DNA from: HK1 sp965221725
GTDB taxonomy: Bacteria; Pseudomonadota; Gammaproteobacteria; HK1
Direction of reading: 5' to 3'
DNA: 64,000 bases
Assembly: GCA_965221725.1 (NCBI GenBank)
Contig: OZ244909.1
Coordinates: 1,116,001-1,180,000 of the forward strand
The position numbers were made by a program, and so were the translations under genes. Each line of letters begins with the position of its first letter. Position 1 is the stretch's first letter. Below the pieces are notes generated by a model. It was not told the DNA's origin. It saw only the letters and a program-made list of their open reading frames with translations, and ran no database searches. This document shows positions 1 to 11,253 of this stretch, piece by piece.

Positions 1-619
1 CGACGATATGACGAGTGAGGGCCGCGAACGTACCGGTCTCCTCCTCGACGATCTCCACCACCGGGGCTCGAGCCGTAGTCCGCGCCGTGTTCTGAGCCGT
101 TGCCTGGGCCGTTGCCTGGGCCGTGGTCTGAGCCTCGGCCTCGGTCGTTGCCTGAGCTGTGGCCTGAACCGTGGCCTGAACCGTGGCTTGAGCCGTAGTC
201 CGGCCCGGCACTTGGACCGAAGCCTGAGACGTGTCCTGAACCCTGGTCCGAGCCGTGATCCGAGTCAGCGCCTGGACCGTGGCTCGGGTTGGCGCCTGGA
301 CCGTGGCTCGGGTTGGCGCCTGGACCGTGGCTTGGGTCGGCGCCTGGACCGTGGCTTGGGTCAGCGCCTGGACCGTGGCTCGGGTCGACGCCTGAGCCGG
401 AGCCTGGGACGTGTTCTGAGCCGTGGTCAGGGACAGCGCCGGCGAGACGGCGAGCAGGATCACCAGCAATCCGGCCACCCCCGCCATGACCAGCGTGCCC
501 ACACCCGGAATTCGCCGCGTGCAGCTCTCGAAGACACGCTCGGCGAGGTTGGTGGCCAGGGCCAGCGCGCCCGCGTCCGGAATGCGCCGTTGGCGATACC
601 CGTAGCCGTCGATCATCAT
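1..619 (-). CDS. Membrane protein with Ala/Thr/Gln repeat region, partial (possible NicO-type Ni/Co transporter)
   Basis: The frame stays open from an ATG at 619 to the window edge, so only the first 206 codons are seen. After about 45 residues there is one hydrophobic segment (roughly residues 43-62), then a long Ala/Thr/Val/Gln-rich stretch with five copies of an octapeptide ATVQAxT(Q/R), then a return to ordinary sequence (VEIVEEETGTFAALTRHIV). It starts four bases after the stop of the DUF1007 gene, so the two are co-transcribed. DUF1007 proteins commonly sit beside NicO-family nickel/cobalt exporters, which is why that identity is suggested. No NicO metal-binding motif lies in the visible part, so the function is inference from context. 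Confidence 0.55.
   Translation of the reverse strand, partial: MMIDGYGYRQRRIPDAGALALATNLAERVFESCTRRIPGVGTLVMAGVAGLLVILLAVSPALSLTTAQNTSQAPAQASTRATVQALTQATVQAPTQATVQAPTRATVQAPTRATVQALTRITARTRVQDTSQASVQVPGRTTAQATVQATVQATAQATTEAEAQTTAQATAQATAQNTARTTARAPVVEIVEEETGTFAALTRHIV
268..387. repeat. 24-bp tandem repeat, five copies, inside a CDS
   Basis: Five consecutive near-identical 24-bp units begin at 268, 292, 316, 340 and 364. Read on the minus strand each encodes an ATVQAxT(Q/R) octapeptide. More degenerate Ala/Thr/Gln units continue on the low-coordinate side to about 60. The unit length keeps the frame, so copy number can vary without breaking the gene. Confidence 0.9.
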
Positions 620-623
620 GAGT

Positions 624-1226
624 TCATCCTCCGCACGCGAGCGTCACGGGAAGAGAGTGCCCAGCCTGATCGCCCCGCCCGCGCGCGATCCGGAACCGGC
701 AATCCGGCCCGACCTCGCCGTCGGCGAGCAGGAAGTTCGACTCGGCGAACCGGAAGTCCACCTCGTTCCTGCCGTCGAACAGGCTGACGACCACGGCACC
801 TTCGGCCGGGTCGGCGGGCGGCGTGACCGGCACCGAGAACTCGATCACGAGACGCCCGTCCTCGACCCGCGCCGAAAACCGCTCCACCGTATGCTCTTCG
901 CGTCTCGCACCCCCCACCCAGACGTGGACGTGATAGCCGAAACGCGCAAGCGGGTCGAACGAGCCCGCGCGAAGCCCCTGCACCTCCTCCGGGGCGAGCA
1001 CGCCGTCCCCGTCGAGGTCGTGGGTCCGAATCGCGTAGGCGCTGTAGAAATCGTCGAACCGCCACTCGAACGTGAGCGCTTCGACCCTTGAGTCCTCAAG
1101 CTCGAAGGTGATCCGGGACTCGACCCAGACGTGAGGGTTGGCAACCACCGGCGTGGCCGCCGACAGGAAAGCGGAAAGGACCGCACCCGCGGCCGGGAGG
1201 CATGCGCCGAGAGCGCCGCGCATCAT
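624..1226 (-). CDS. DUF1007 family periplasmic protein
   Basis: A 200-residue protein with an N-terminal signal peptide (hydrophobic core AAGAVLSAFLSA, likely cleaved after PVVA), followed at once by the family hallmark NPHVWVES. A DLDGDGVLAPEEV segment (about residues 80-93) resembles a calcium-binding EF-hand loop and is common in DUF1007. Start chosen at the first of two ATGs (1226), six bases after a GGGAG ribosome site. DUF1007 proteins are periplasmic and are usually encoded with NicO-type metal exporters; here the next gene begins four bases after the stop. A role in metal handling is inferred from that association only. Confidence 0.85.
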   Translation of the reverse strand: MMRGALGACLPAAGAVLSAFLSAATPVVANPHVWVESRITFELEDSRVEALTFEWRFDDFYSAYAIRTHDLDGDGVLAPEEVQGLRAGSFDPLARFGYHVHVWVGGARREEHTVERFSARVEDGRLVIEFSVPVTPPADPAEGAVVVSLFDGRNEVDFRFAESNFLLADGEVGPDCRFRIARGRGDQAGHSLPVTLACGG

Positions 1227-1567
1227 CAGCGGCTCCCGCCGGCGCTCCGAGAGACCACCACGCGTTGCGATTCCGGCGGAGTTTCGATCCCCGGCGATAC
1301 GACCATCGGGGGCGATTTCGACCGCATGTTCCGACCCGACGGGAATAGCGGTCGTACGGTCCGATTCCCGGCGGCGATCTGTCCGGCGGGGGTCTGCCCG
1401 GCGGGGGTCTGCCCGGCGCTGGCGCCCCGCGGCCCGAACGGATGCATTTCGGTTCCCGGGTGGCATGGACGCTCGGCGATAGTGCCTCACTTCGACATTC
1501 TGCCCGATGCCTCCGGCCTGCATGCGCGGGCTTTCCCGAGAGCTCGAGAGTCGACCCACTCGGCGCC
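1227..1567. other. Intergenic region with 15-bp tandem repeat
   Basis: This 341-bp gap lies between the oxidoreductase stop and the DUF1007 start. It contains two perfect copies of a 15-bp unit GGCGGGGGTCTGCCC (1385-1414) with degenerate neighbours. A 73-codon minus-strand frame (1447-1226) crosses it and its TGA overlaps the DUF1007 ATG, but the sequence is low complexity and its reality is doubtful. No clear promoter or terminator is seen. Confidence 0.4.
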
Positions 1568-4500
1568 CTACGCCGCCTCCGGCGGATCGACCGCGGCCCC
1601 GAACCGCTCCAGCAGCTCGGTCTCGCGGCGCTCGGCTTCGTCGATGCTTCGCGCCTTGATATGGCCGAAGCCGCGGATCCGTTCCGGCAGGGATGCGATC
1701 TCGACCGCGACCGCGTGATTTGCGTGATCGAGCGCGTCGAGGAGCGAAGACACCACCTCTTCGTAGCGCCCGATCAGGCGCCGTTCCCGGCGGCGCTCCC
1801 GCGTGTACCCGAAGGGGTCGAACCCGGTGCCGCGCAGCCGCCGCATCCGCGCCAGCACCTCGAATACCCGCATCATCCACGGGCCGTAGCCCGACTTTCG
1901 GGGCGCGCCACCGTCGGCCGGATCGCGCCGCGCGAGCAGCGGCGGCGCGAGGTGGAACTCGAGCGAGTAATCCCCCTCGAACGTCGCCTCGATCCGGCGC
2001 CGGAACTCCGGGGCCGCGTGCAGGCGCGCGACCTCGTACTCGTCCTTGTACGCGAGCAGCTTGAAGTACCCGCGGGCGACCGCCTCGGCGAGGCCGCGCA
2101 TCCCCTTCGCGCGAGCCCGCTCGGCCTCGCGCACCTGCTCGACCAGCGCCCGGTATCGGGCGGCGTACGCCGCGTCCTGGTACTGCACGAGGAACGCCGC
2201 CCGGCGTTCGACCACGGCTTCCAGCCCTTCGGGGCGACGCGGCGAGGCCACGTCGATCCCGGGGTTGATCCCGGGGTTGATCCCGGAGTCGACCACGGGG
2301 CCGATCCCGGAGTTGTTCCCAGGATCGATCCCGGAGTCGACTCCAGGGCCGATCCGGCCCGGTGGCGGCACATCCACCCCCAAGCCGGCCCGGCCCACCA
2401 CCGCGTCGCGGTCGGCCGCGGTGCGCCGGCCCCAGTCGAACGCGCTCAGGTTCGACTCGATCGCCACCCCGTTCAGCTCGATGGCGCGCCGGATGGCGGC
2501 CGCCGACAGCGGGATGCGCCCTTTCTGCCACGCATAGCCGAGCATGAACATGTTGGTGGCAATGGCGTCGCCGGTGAGCGCGGTCGCGATGCGGGTGGCG
2601 TCGATCCGGTCCACCTGCCGGGCGCCGGCCGCGCGCTCGATGCCGTGCATCAGCGCGTCGGCGGGGAAGAGGAGGTCCGCGTCGCGGGTGAAGTCGCCGG
2701 TCATGATCTCCTGGGTATTGACCACCACCGCGGTCCGCCCGGTGCGCATCGTCGCGCGGGTGTCGGCGCCCGCGGTGACCACCACGTCGCAGCCGAGCAC
2801 CAGGTCCGCCGCACCGTTCGCAATCCGGGTGGTGGTGATGTCGTCGGGATGCGCTGCGATCCGCACGTGGCTCACCACCGCCCCGCCCTTCTGCGCAAGC
2901 CCGGTCTGATCGAGCACCGAGCAGCCCTTCGACTCCAGGTGCGCGGCCATGCCGAGCAGGGCGCCGATGGTGATCACCCCGGTGCCCCCGACCCCGGTGA
3001 CGATGATCTCGCAGGGCCGGTCCAGGGCCGGAAGCGAAGGCTCCGGCGGCAGGGGCGGCGGGTCGTCGGCGCGCGATGCGCCGGCACCCTTGCGCAAGCG
3101 CCCGCCGTGCACGGTGACGAAGCTCGGGCAGAACCCCTCGATGCAGGAGAAGTCCTTGTTGCACGCGGACTGGTCGATGGCGCGCTTGCGCCCGAATTCC
3201 GTCTCGAGCGGAACCACCGCCACGCAGTTCGACTTCACCCCGCAGTCGCCGCACCCCTCGCATACCGCGGGGTTGATGAAGGCGCGCCGGGGCGGATCGG
3301 GGAACTTCCCGCGCTTGCGTCGGCGGCGCTTCTCCGCCGCGCAGGTCTGGTCATAGACGAGGACGGTGACTCCGGCGATGTCGCGCAGCATCCTCTGCAC
3401 CGCATCGAGTTCCCGGCGGTGGTGCACGGCGGCGCCGGGGGCCAGCCCCGACCGCGTGCCGTACTTCTCCGGCTCGTCGGTCACCACCACGATGCGGCGC
3501 ACGCCCTCGGCCTGCATCTGGCGGGTGATGATCGGCACCGTCAGCGGCCCGTCCATCGGCTGGCCGCCGGTCATCGCCACCGCGTCGTTGTAGAGGATCT
3601 TGAAGGTGACGTTCACCCCGGCCGCGATCGCGGCCCGGATGGAGAGCAGCCCCGAGTGGAAGTAGGTCCCGTCCCCGATGTTCTGGAAGACGTGCCCACG
3701 CTTGCTGAACCGTGCCTCGCCGATCCAGCTCGCACCCTCCCCGCCCATGTGGGTGTAGCGGGCGGTGGAGCGGTCCATGAACTGGGCGAGGTAGTGGCAC
3801 CCGATGCCGGCGAGGGCCCGGCTTCCCTCCGGGACCCGGGTCGAGGTGTTGTGCGGGCAACCCGGGCAGAAGTACGGCGTGCGCACGAGCGCCGCGGTGT
3901 CCGGAGCGCCGCCGGTCACGATCGCTTCGAGAGTCGCGACCCGCTCCGCCAGCCCGTCGAGGATGGCGCTTCGGGCGAGAATCCGACGACCGATCTCGAC
4001 CGCAATGTGGTTGGTGTCGAGCCGCCCCGCGGCCGGAAACAGGAGGCGTCCCGCCTCGTCGAGCTTGCCGAGGATGGAGGGCGCGCCGGGCGTCGCGTAC
4101 AGCACGTCCTTGAGCTGGGTCTCGATGAGGGCGCGCTTCTCCTCGACGACGAGAACGGTGTCGAGCCCCTCCGCGAACCGCCGCGCGCCCTCCGGCTCCA
4201 GCGGAAACGGCATCGCCACCTTGTAGAGCCGAATGCCGATCCGGCGCGCCGCCGCCTCGTCGAGGCCGAGATCCTCGAACGCCTGGCGTACGTCGAGGTA
4301 CGACTTTCCGGTGGTCGCGACCCCGAACCACGCCCGGTCCGAGTCCCACACCGCGCGGTCGAGCCGGTTGGCGCGGCAAAACGCCTTCACCGCCTCCAGC
4401 TTCTGCTCGTAGAGCCGCTTCTCCTGCGCCTGCGGCGTATCCGGCCAGCGGATCCCGAGGCCCTCCGGGGGGACGACCGGATCGTCCGGGATGACGATCT

Positions 4501-5173
4501 CGACCCGCTCGGGATCGATCTCCACCGAGGCGGCGGCCTCCACGGTATCGTGAATGCACTTGAGCGCGGCCCAGCCGCCGCTGTAGCGCGAGAGCGCGAA
4601 CGCATGGAGCCCGTAGTCGAGGATCTCCTGCACCCCGGCCGGGTTGAGCACCGGGATGGAGGCGTCGACCATCGCGTATTCGCTGTGGTGCGCGGTGGTC
4701 GACGACTCGCAGGTGTGATCGTCGCCGAGCAGGGCCACCACCCCGCCGAGCCGGGAAGTGCCCGCGAGGTTCGCGTGGCGCAGCGCATCGCCCGAGCGGT
4801 CGACCCCCGGCCCTTTGCCGTACCACAGGCAGAACACCCCGTCGTAGGCGCCCTCGCCGTCGAGCCCGGCCTGCTGCGTGCCCCAGCAGGCGGTGGCCGC
4901 GATGTCTTCGTTGACGCCGGGCTGGAATACCACACGGTGCTGTTCGAGGTGCGTCTTCGCCCGGTCGAGCTGGAGGTCGAGCCCACCGAGGGGCGAGCCC
5001 CGGTAGCCGCTGATGTAGCCGGCGGTATGGTGCCCGGCCGCGAGGTCCCGCCGACGCTGGGTCAGCACGAGCCGCACCAGCGCCTGGATGCCGGTGAGGA
5101 ACACGCGGCCGCGTTCGCGCGTGTACTTGTCGTCGAGTTCGACGGGGGCGAGCACGGGAGGGGACTGGCTCAT
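1568..5173 (-). CDS. Indolepyruvate ferredoxin oxidoreductase family protein (fused subunits)
   Basis: A 1201-residue cytoplasmic 2-oxoacid:acceptor oxidoreductase. The family oxidatively decarboxylates aryl 2-ketoacids such as indolepyruvate to the acyl-CoA, using thiamine diphosphate and iron-sulfur clusters. The order is pyrimidine-binding domain with YISGYRGSPLGG (about 50-62), TPP-binding domain with GDGTYFHSG and NDAVAMTGG (about 500-540), a cysteine cluster CEGCGDC (about 637) with further cysteines, then the gamma domain starting at VTGVGGTGV (about 725). ATG at 5173 has GAGGAA nine bases upstream and is preferred to an in-frame start 37 codons earlier. A linker near residues 935-975 is a run of GIDPG/GINPG repeats absent from normal family members. 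Fused family members are usually close to this length. It appears monocistronic. Confidence 0.9.
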   Translation of the reverse strand: MSQSPPVLAPVELDDKYTRERGRVFLTGIQALVRLVLTQRRRDLAAGHHTAGYISGYRGSPLGGLDLQLDRAKTHLEQHRVVFQPGVNEDIAATACWGTQQAGLDGEGAYDGVFCLWYGKGPGVDRSGDALRHANLAGTSRLGGVVALLGDDHTCESSTTAHHSEYAMVDASIPVLNPAGVQEILDYGLHAFALSRYSGGWAALKCIHDTVEAAASVEIDPERVEIVIPDDPVVPPEGLGIRWPDTPQAQEKRLYEQKLEAVKAFCRANRLDRAVWDSDRAWFGVATTGKSYLDVRQAFEDLGLDEAAARRIGIRLYKVAMPFPLEPEGARRFAEGLDTVLVVEEKRALIETQLKDVLYATPGAPSILGKLDEAGRLLFPAAGRLDTNHIAVEIGRRILARSAILDGLAERVATLEAIVTGGAPDTAALVRTPYFCPGCPHNTSTRVPEGSRALAGIGCHYLAQFMDRSTARYTHMGGEGASWIGEARFSKRGHVFQNIGDGTYFHSGLLSIRAAIAAGVNVTFKILYNDAVAMTGGQPMDGPLTVPIITRQMQAEGVRRIVVVTDEPEKYGTRSGLAPGAAVHHRRELDAVQRMLRDIAGVTVLVYDQTCAAEKRRRRKRGKFPDPPRRAFINPAVCEGCGDCGVKSNCVAVVPLETEFGRKRAIDQSACNKDFSCIEGFCPSFVTVHGGRLRKGAGASRADDPPPLPPEPSLPALDRPCEIIVTGVGGTGVITIGALLGMAAHLESKGCSVLDQTGLAQKGGAVVSHVRIAAHPDDITTTRIANGAADLVLGCDVVVTAGADTRATMRTGRTAVVVNTQEIMTGDFTRDADLLFPADALMHGIERAAGARQVDRIDATRIATALTGDAIATNMFMLGYAWQKGRIPLSAAAIRRAIELNGVAIESNLSAFDWGRRTAADRDAVVGRAGLGVDVPPPGRIGPGVDSGIDPGNNSGIGPVVDSGINPGINPGIDVASPRRPEGLEAVVERRAAFLVQYQDAAYAARYRALVEQVREAERARAKGMRGLAEAVARGYFKLLAYKDEYEVARLHAAPEFRRRIEATFEGDYSLEFHLAPPLLARRDPADGGAPRKSGYGPWMMRVFEVLARMRRLRGTGFDPFGYTRERRRERRLIGRYEEVVSSLLDALDHANHAVAVEIASLPERIRGFGHIKARSIDEAERRETELLERFGAAVDPPEAA
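2250..2345. repeat. Degenerate short tandem repeat inside the oxidoreductase gene
   Basis: Units of about 12 bp reading GATCCCGGGGTT (with variants) recur through this stretch and encode the GIxPG-type linker of the minus-strand oxidoreductase. The first copies are nearly identical; later ones have drifted. The frame is preserved. Confidence 0.75.
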
Positions 5174-5613
5174 GGACGTACGTTCCTCAATCGGGTGAGT
5201 CGAGACGGCGCGCCCGGATCGTGCACACTCGATGCGAGCCGGGTCGCGGTCAAACGGTTTTCCGGATCGCCGACCGAGCGACACGATAGAGTACTACGCA
5301 TGGATCACGACGGGCGGATCGCGGCGGCGGGCGGGGCCGGCAAGGGATTCGGGGCCGTGCGACACCGCGCCCCTCGACGTCACCCCCTCGAAAATCGCCC
5401 CACCCCGCTCGGCTCCACCATCACCTCGGCGACAATCACCGCGCCTCTGCGGCAATTCTGATCTGGCGCGGTAGCGTGAAGCGACCCCGAGCCGATGCGG
5501 GCATGTATGCTTGCCGGTTGCCTCGGCGGCACGGCGTCATCCGCAACTGTCCGTCAGGGCCATCCGTCGCGGCTCGCTCGATCCGGGGCGGGGCGAATCC
5601 GGGAACATCGACC
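5174..5613. other. Divergent intergenic region
   Basis: This 440-bp region separates the divergent oxidoreductase and lepA genes and should hold both promoters. Only TATGCT at 5505-5510 resembles a -10 box for lepA, without a convincing -35 partner. An in-frame extension of lepA to 5476 is open but does not match the family and is not used. Confidence 0.4.
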
Positions 5614-7406
<1,793 letters not shown>

Positions 7407-7410
<4 letters not shown>

Positions 7411-8783
7411 AGGCCGCGTCCTCCGCGTCGGGCGTGGAATCCGCGTCGGAACCGACCGCATCGTCCGCACCAGGCGCGGCGGCGGCGCCGGAACCGACCA
7501 CATCGTCCACACCGAGCGTGGCAGCGGCGCCGGAACCGGCCGTGTTGTCTGCGCCGGGCGTGGTGTCGGCACCGGAACTGGCCGTGCCATCCGCCCCGGC
7601 CGGGGAACCGGCGCCGGTCGTGGAATCGACGACGGCACCGACACAAGGCGCAGGACTGTACGTGCACGTTCCGTTCTGCTCGGCCGTATGCCCCTACTGC
7701 GACTTCGCAGTGCAGACCGGCGCGGCGGCCGAGCGCGCGGAGCTCGCCGCCCTGCTGCGGACCGAAGCGGCACTGTGGAGCGGCGCCTGGAACCGACCGA
7801 TCGACACCGTCTATCTCGGTGGCGGCACGCCCTCGCTGCTCAACCTCGACCAGCTCGAAACGGTGCTGGCGGCGGTGCGATCCGAGCTGCCGGTCCGGCC
7901 CGATGCACAGATTTTCCTTGAAGCCAACCCCGAGGACATCACCCTGAGACGGGTCGGCGAATGGCGGGCGCTCGGGGTGTCCTTCCTCAGCCTGGGAGTG
8001 CAGTCGTTCCACGACGGCGAACTCCGCGCGCTCGGGCGACGCCACGACGGCCGGAAAGCGCGGAGCGCAGTCGAGGCAAGCCTGGAGGGCGGCTTCGACA
8101 CCGTCTCGGTGGACCTGATGTTCGGGTTGCCCGGCCAGGACCCGGCGGCGTGGTCCGCGAACCTCGACACCGTCCTCTCGCTCGGCCCCGGGCACCTCTC
8201 GTGCTACCAGCTCACGATCCACGAGGGCACCGCCTTCGGGCGCCGCCTTGCACGGGGGCGGCTCACCGAGATGCACGAGAGCGATCAGGCGGACTTCTTC
8301 GCGTCCACGCACGCCCGTCTCGCCGATGCGGGCTGGACGGCCTACGAGGTGAGCAACTTCGCCCGGGCGCCGCGGCACCGCTCGCGGCACAACCTGAAGT
8401 ACTGGCGGCATGCGCCCTACCTCGGTCTGGGACCCTCGGCCCACTCGTTCGACGGGGCCCGCCACCGATGGTGGAACCACCGGGCACTGAACGACTACGC
8501 CCGACGCATCACCCGCGGTGAACGCGCGGTCGAGGCCGACGAAGCGCTCGACGGCGAAGCACTCGCGCTGGAGGCGCTGATGCTGGGACTGCGCACGGCC
8601 GAGGGCATCGATCTGCCGAGGTACCGACTGCGCCATGGCGTCGATCTGCGCGGGCTGAACCGCCCGCTGATCGCAACCCTGGCCGAGGAGGGGCTGGTGC
8701 GGTGCGAGGCCGGCACGCTCCGCCCCACCCGCCGCGGCCTGGCGGTGGCGGACGGGCTGGCGACCCGGTTCCGACTGGCCTGA
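7407..8783 (+). CDS. hemW: Radical SAM heme chaperone HemW with repeat-rich N-terminal extension
   Basis: A 458-residue radical SAM protein related to coproporphyrinogen III dehydrogenase; HemW-type proteins bind heme and pass it to target proteins. The 4Fe-4S motif CSAVCPYC follows YVHVPF at about residues 88-95, then GGGTPSLL and the HemW C-terminal domain. It begins with GTG at 7407, overlapping the lepA stop. The first roughly 75 residues are not HemW sequence: they are four copies of a 14-residue Ser/Ala/Pro unit such as TASSAPGAAAAPEP. An internal start just before GLYVHVPF would give a normal-sized protein, but no good ribosome site is visible there. lepA and hemW are also neighbours in other proteobacteria. 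Confidence 0.92.
7455..7622. repeat. 42-bp tandem repeat, four copies, in hemW
   Basis: Four 42-bp units encode 14-residue blocks in the N-terminal extension of HemW (residues 17-30, 31-44, 45-58, 59-72). The first two are the most alike and the last has diverged. All stay in frame. Confidence 0.85.
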
Positions 8784-8870
8784 ACGTCCACCCGGGGCCA
8801 TTTCACGCGACCGCGCCAAACCGGAATCGACATCTGAATCGACAGGAATCGGACCGGATCGGGCCGATGG

Positions 8871-9058
8871 CCCGGAAATTTCACCGATTCGCGAAGCGAG
8901 GGGGCGGAGATGGCTGGTTTCGCAAAGCGAACGCGAGTCAGGGCGCGCAGGCGTACCCGTAGGTACGTCGAGCACCCTGGCCGCCCTCATGCCGCATTCA
9001 ACGCAGCGAAAACGGTCAGATCCGGGGCCGCAGCCGTGAATCGATGAAATTTCCGGGA
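8871..9058. repeat. Dispersed palindromic-ended intergenic repeat, full-length copy A
   Basis: A 188-bp element. The left end reads CCCGGAAATTTCACCGATTC (8871-8890) and the right end TCGATGAAATTTCCGGG (9042-9058), an imperfect inverted repeat. The interior includes GGCGCGCAGGCGTAC and GTACGTCGAGCACC and closely matches 60431-60604. Shorter relatives lie at 16739, 26086, 61731 and 63106. It fills most of the 390-bp gap after hemW and carries no gene. It resembles a non-autonomous mobile repeat (MITE or BIME-like). Confidence 0.8.
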
Positions 9059-9173
9059 TAGGGACCATTCATGCCGCGCAGGGGACCCCGCCGGCAAGGA
9101 CCGAGGGTCGATGACATGATTCGTCGGAGGCCAGCCCCGTCCGGCCGGGTGTGTAGCCGCCGCCCGCGGACTA

Positions 9174-9954
9174 TCAGAGCCCCGTCGCGAGATGCCCGCC
9201 ATCGACCACGATGGTCGAGCCGGTCATGCAGGACGATGCATCGCTCGCGAGCAGGAGCAGCGCCAGCGCCCCGTCGAACTCGGACGGGTCACCGATGCGG
9301 CGCTGGGGGATGCGCTTCTTCATCGCCTCGCCCGCCTCGCTTGCGAAGAACGCGCGGTTCAGCTCCGTCAGCACGTAGCCCGGCGCGATCGCGTTCACCC
9401 GCACCTGGTGGCGGGCAAGCTCCATCGCCATGGTCCGGGTGAGCTGTAGCAGCCCCGCCTTCGACGCCGCGTAGGACCCGAGCCCGCGCGCGACCCCGAA
9501 CGCGATGATGGACAGGATATTGATGATGACACCCGGGCGTCCGGCATCGACCATGCGCCGCGCCGTGCCCTGCGCCACCCGCCACGCCCCTTCGAGGTTG
9601 GTGCCGACCACCCCGGCCCAGTCCTCCTCGGTGATATCGAGGGTGGGAGCCGGGCGCGCGATGCCGGTAGTTGTTCACCAGGACGTCCGTCACCCCGAGC
9701 GCATCCTGCACCGCGTCGAGCCCGGCCGCGACGCTGCCCGCGTCGGTCACGTCCATGCACACCGGGTGCGCGACGCCGCCGGCATCGCGGATCTCGCCCG
9801 CGAGGGCCGCAAGCCGCTCGATGCGCCGCGCCGCCAGCGCCACCGCCGCCCCGTGCGCGGCCAGCGTGCGGGCAAAGTGCTGGCCGAGACCGCTCGACGC
9901 CCCGGTCACCAACGCGGTACGGCCGCCGAGGTCGAATATCGATCGTTGCGGCAT
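9174..9954 (-). pseudogene. SDR-family oxidoreductase, frameshifted
   Basis: A short-chain dehydrogenase of normal size (about 260 codons) split by one extra base. The N-terminal part has the NAD(P) motif TGASSGLG and reads through LVNN; the second part, in another frame, has GIARPAPTLDITEEDW, catalytic YAASK and the end SCMTGSTIVVDGGHLATGL. The break is at about 9669-9670, within the conserved NNAG motif, where one surplus base lies between AACAAC and ACCGGC. The start at 9954 has GGAG six bases upstream. It is either a recent pseudogene or a sequencing error; both halves are otherwise well conserved. Substrate unknown. Confidence 0.8.
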
Positions 9955-10002
9955 CGGTGGCTCCATGGAAATCCACAAAGCTGAGGCAAATCCACGGATA
10001 TT

Positions 10003-11253
10003 TCAGCCCCCATCCGTCGTCCCGTTGCCCAGTCTGGTTCGTTGTACTATCGCTCGATCAATCAAACCTTCGACCGTCGCATCGACATGGCGCATTTCGA
10101 TTCGAGTCATGAAGGCACGAGGCCCCATGTCCACGAACAGTCGGCCGAAAACTTCATCGGCGAAGCTGCTCGACACAACACCTACTCCGGAAAAGTCAAG
10201 AATGATCGTACGTCGTTCGCGCAGCAGATTCTCAATCATTCCACGAACTCTTCGACCACCATATCGAGAACCGAAGTCGCGGCGCGCTTCGTCTTTCATT
10301 CCAACGATCAGGTCATCTTCATCATTCTCGAATCTCCTTTCGATGTAGTCATAGGGAGGGTCGTGCGGTTCGCCCTTGAATCGAAGTGCCTTGCCGAGCA
10401 ACTCCCGCTCATTCAGCCCGATTCTGCAACGAACTGCCGTTCCCTGATAGGGAGCCGTCACTCGTCGATTTACAAGCTTGCCGGTACCCATGCGGAAGAG
10501 TAGACCACGACCCGATCTTATCTCGAATTCACCATTCGAAAGCGTCGAAACTTGATAACTGCCGAACAATCCGTTACCGGCGTTTCGAGTCTTGTCTCTG
10601 GTGACGCCTTCGTTGATGACATCGCGAAGTGCAGCCATATGGTCATCGATTCCCATGCTGGCGGCAATGCCGATGCCGGCATCCGCCACGACAAATTCGA
10701 CCGAGTTTTGATTCAGATAGGCCGTCGCTTGAACAAAACCGCCAACGGGTGATTCGGAGTGATTGGATACGTTGTCCATGATCTCCCCGAGTGACCATTC
10801 AACGGCCTTGAGAGTATCCCGATCCGTTTGCAGACGGCTCAGAATCAACCCCATGACTCTGTCGAGAATCTCACCCTGACTTTCGTTACCTTCATCGCCG
10901 AACCGAAGGGCGGGAACGTGACCGCCCTCGTGCGGATTGGGGTGGCGACGCTCGGGATCGATGTGGTAAGCCCAGTTGGCATTGGCAAACAACCTACTCA
11001 ATCCGTCATCCTGTGGTTCAATCAATCGAAATTCAACACCGTTTTTCTCTCGATATTTCGTGATGATCGGCATCATGGGCAGCATGATTGCCTCGGTAAT
11101 GCTGTCGCATATGGAGAAATCCAATACGATGTCCGTGTAGCCGCGTTGCTCCATTGTCTGATAGAGCACTGAACACATCACGTGCAAGTGTGAAGGGCCG
11201 ATATTCCCTTTGATGGAAATTCGTCCTCCTTCTCGCTCAATCTCTCCGCTCAT
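10003..11253 (-). CDS. STAS / GHKL ATPase / DUF4325 (STAS-like) protein
   Basis: A 416-residue soluble protein with three modules. Residues 1-95 look like a STAS fold (IVLDFSICDSITEAIMLP). Residues 140-285 are a GHKL ATPase with N-box E157-N161 (GEIMDNVSNHSE), DAGIGIA at 191 and GNGLFG at 227. Residues 320-400 match STAS-like DUF4325 (IILDFSGVGVVSSSFADEVFG). This is an anti-sigma-kinase-like ATPase fused to antagonist-like folds, without a phospho-acceptor His or receiver. Base composition is clearly more AT-rich than the neighbours, suggesting transfer. It stands alone, so its partner and signal are unknown. Confidence 0.75.
   Translation of the reverse strand: MSGEIEREGGRISIKGNIGPSHLHVMCSVLYQTMEQRGYTDIVLDFSICDSITEAIMLPMMPIITKYREKNGVEFRLIEPQDDGLSRLFANANWAYHIDPERRHPNPHEGGHVPALRFGDEGNESQGEILDRVMGLILSRLQTDRDTLKAVEWSLGEIMDNVSNHSESPVGGFVQATAYLNQNSVEFVVADAGIGIAASMGIDDHMAALRDVINEGVTRDKTRNAGNGLFGSYQVSTLSNGEFEIRSGRGLLFRMGTGKLVNRRVTAPYQGTAVRCRIGLNERELLGKALRFKGEPHDPPYDYIERRFENDEDDLIVGMKDEARRDFGSRYGGRRVRGMIENLLRERRTIILDFSGVGVVSSSFADEVFGRLFVDMGPRAFMTRIEMRHVDATVEGLIDRAIVQRTRLGNGTTDGG

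Noticed and set aside
8..787. A plus-strand 259-codon frame rich in LGRGLSRG-type repeats
   Set aside because: It is the antisense reading of the 24-bp repeats in the minus-strand membrane protein and crosses into the DUF1007 gene.
1226..1447. A 73-codon minus-strand frame whose TGA overlaps the DUF1007 ATG
   Set aside because: The overlap looks like coupling, but the peptide is low complexity (GQTPAGQTPAG) and there is no ribosome site or family; noted only in the intergenic entry.
1442..5461. A 1339-codon open frame on the plus strand
   Set aside because: It is antisense to the well-supported oxidoreductase gene; its sequence is His/Arg/Ala-rich with no domain, as expected for a shadow frame in GC-rich DNA.
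5476..5613. A longer LepA start 46 codons upstream
   Set aside because: The extra residues do not belong to the family, and the MKNVRNF start matches LepA proteins.
10042..11172. Several plus-strand frames across the STAS/ATPase gene
   Set aside because: They are short, start at random points and lie antisense to a gene with three recognisable domains.
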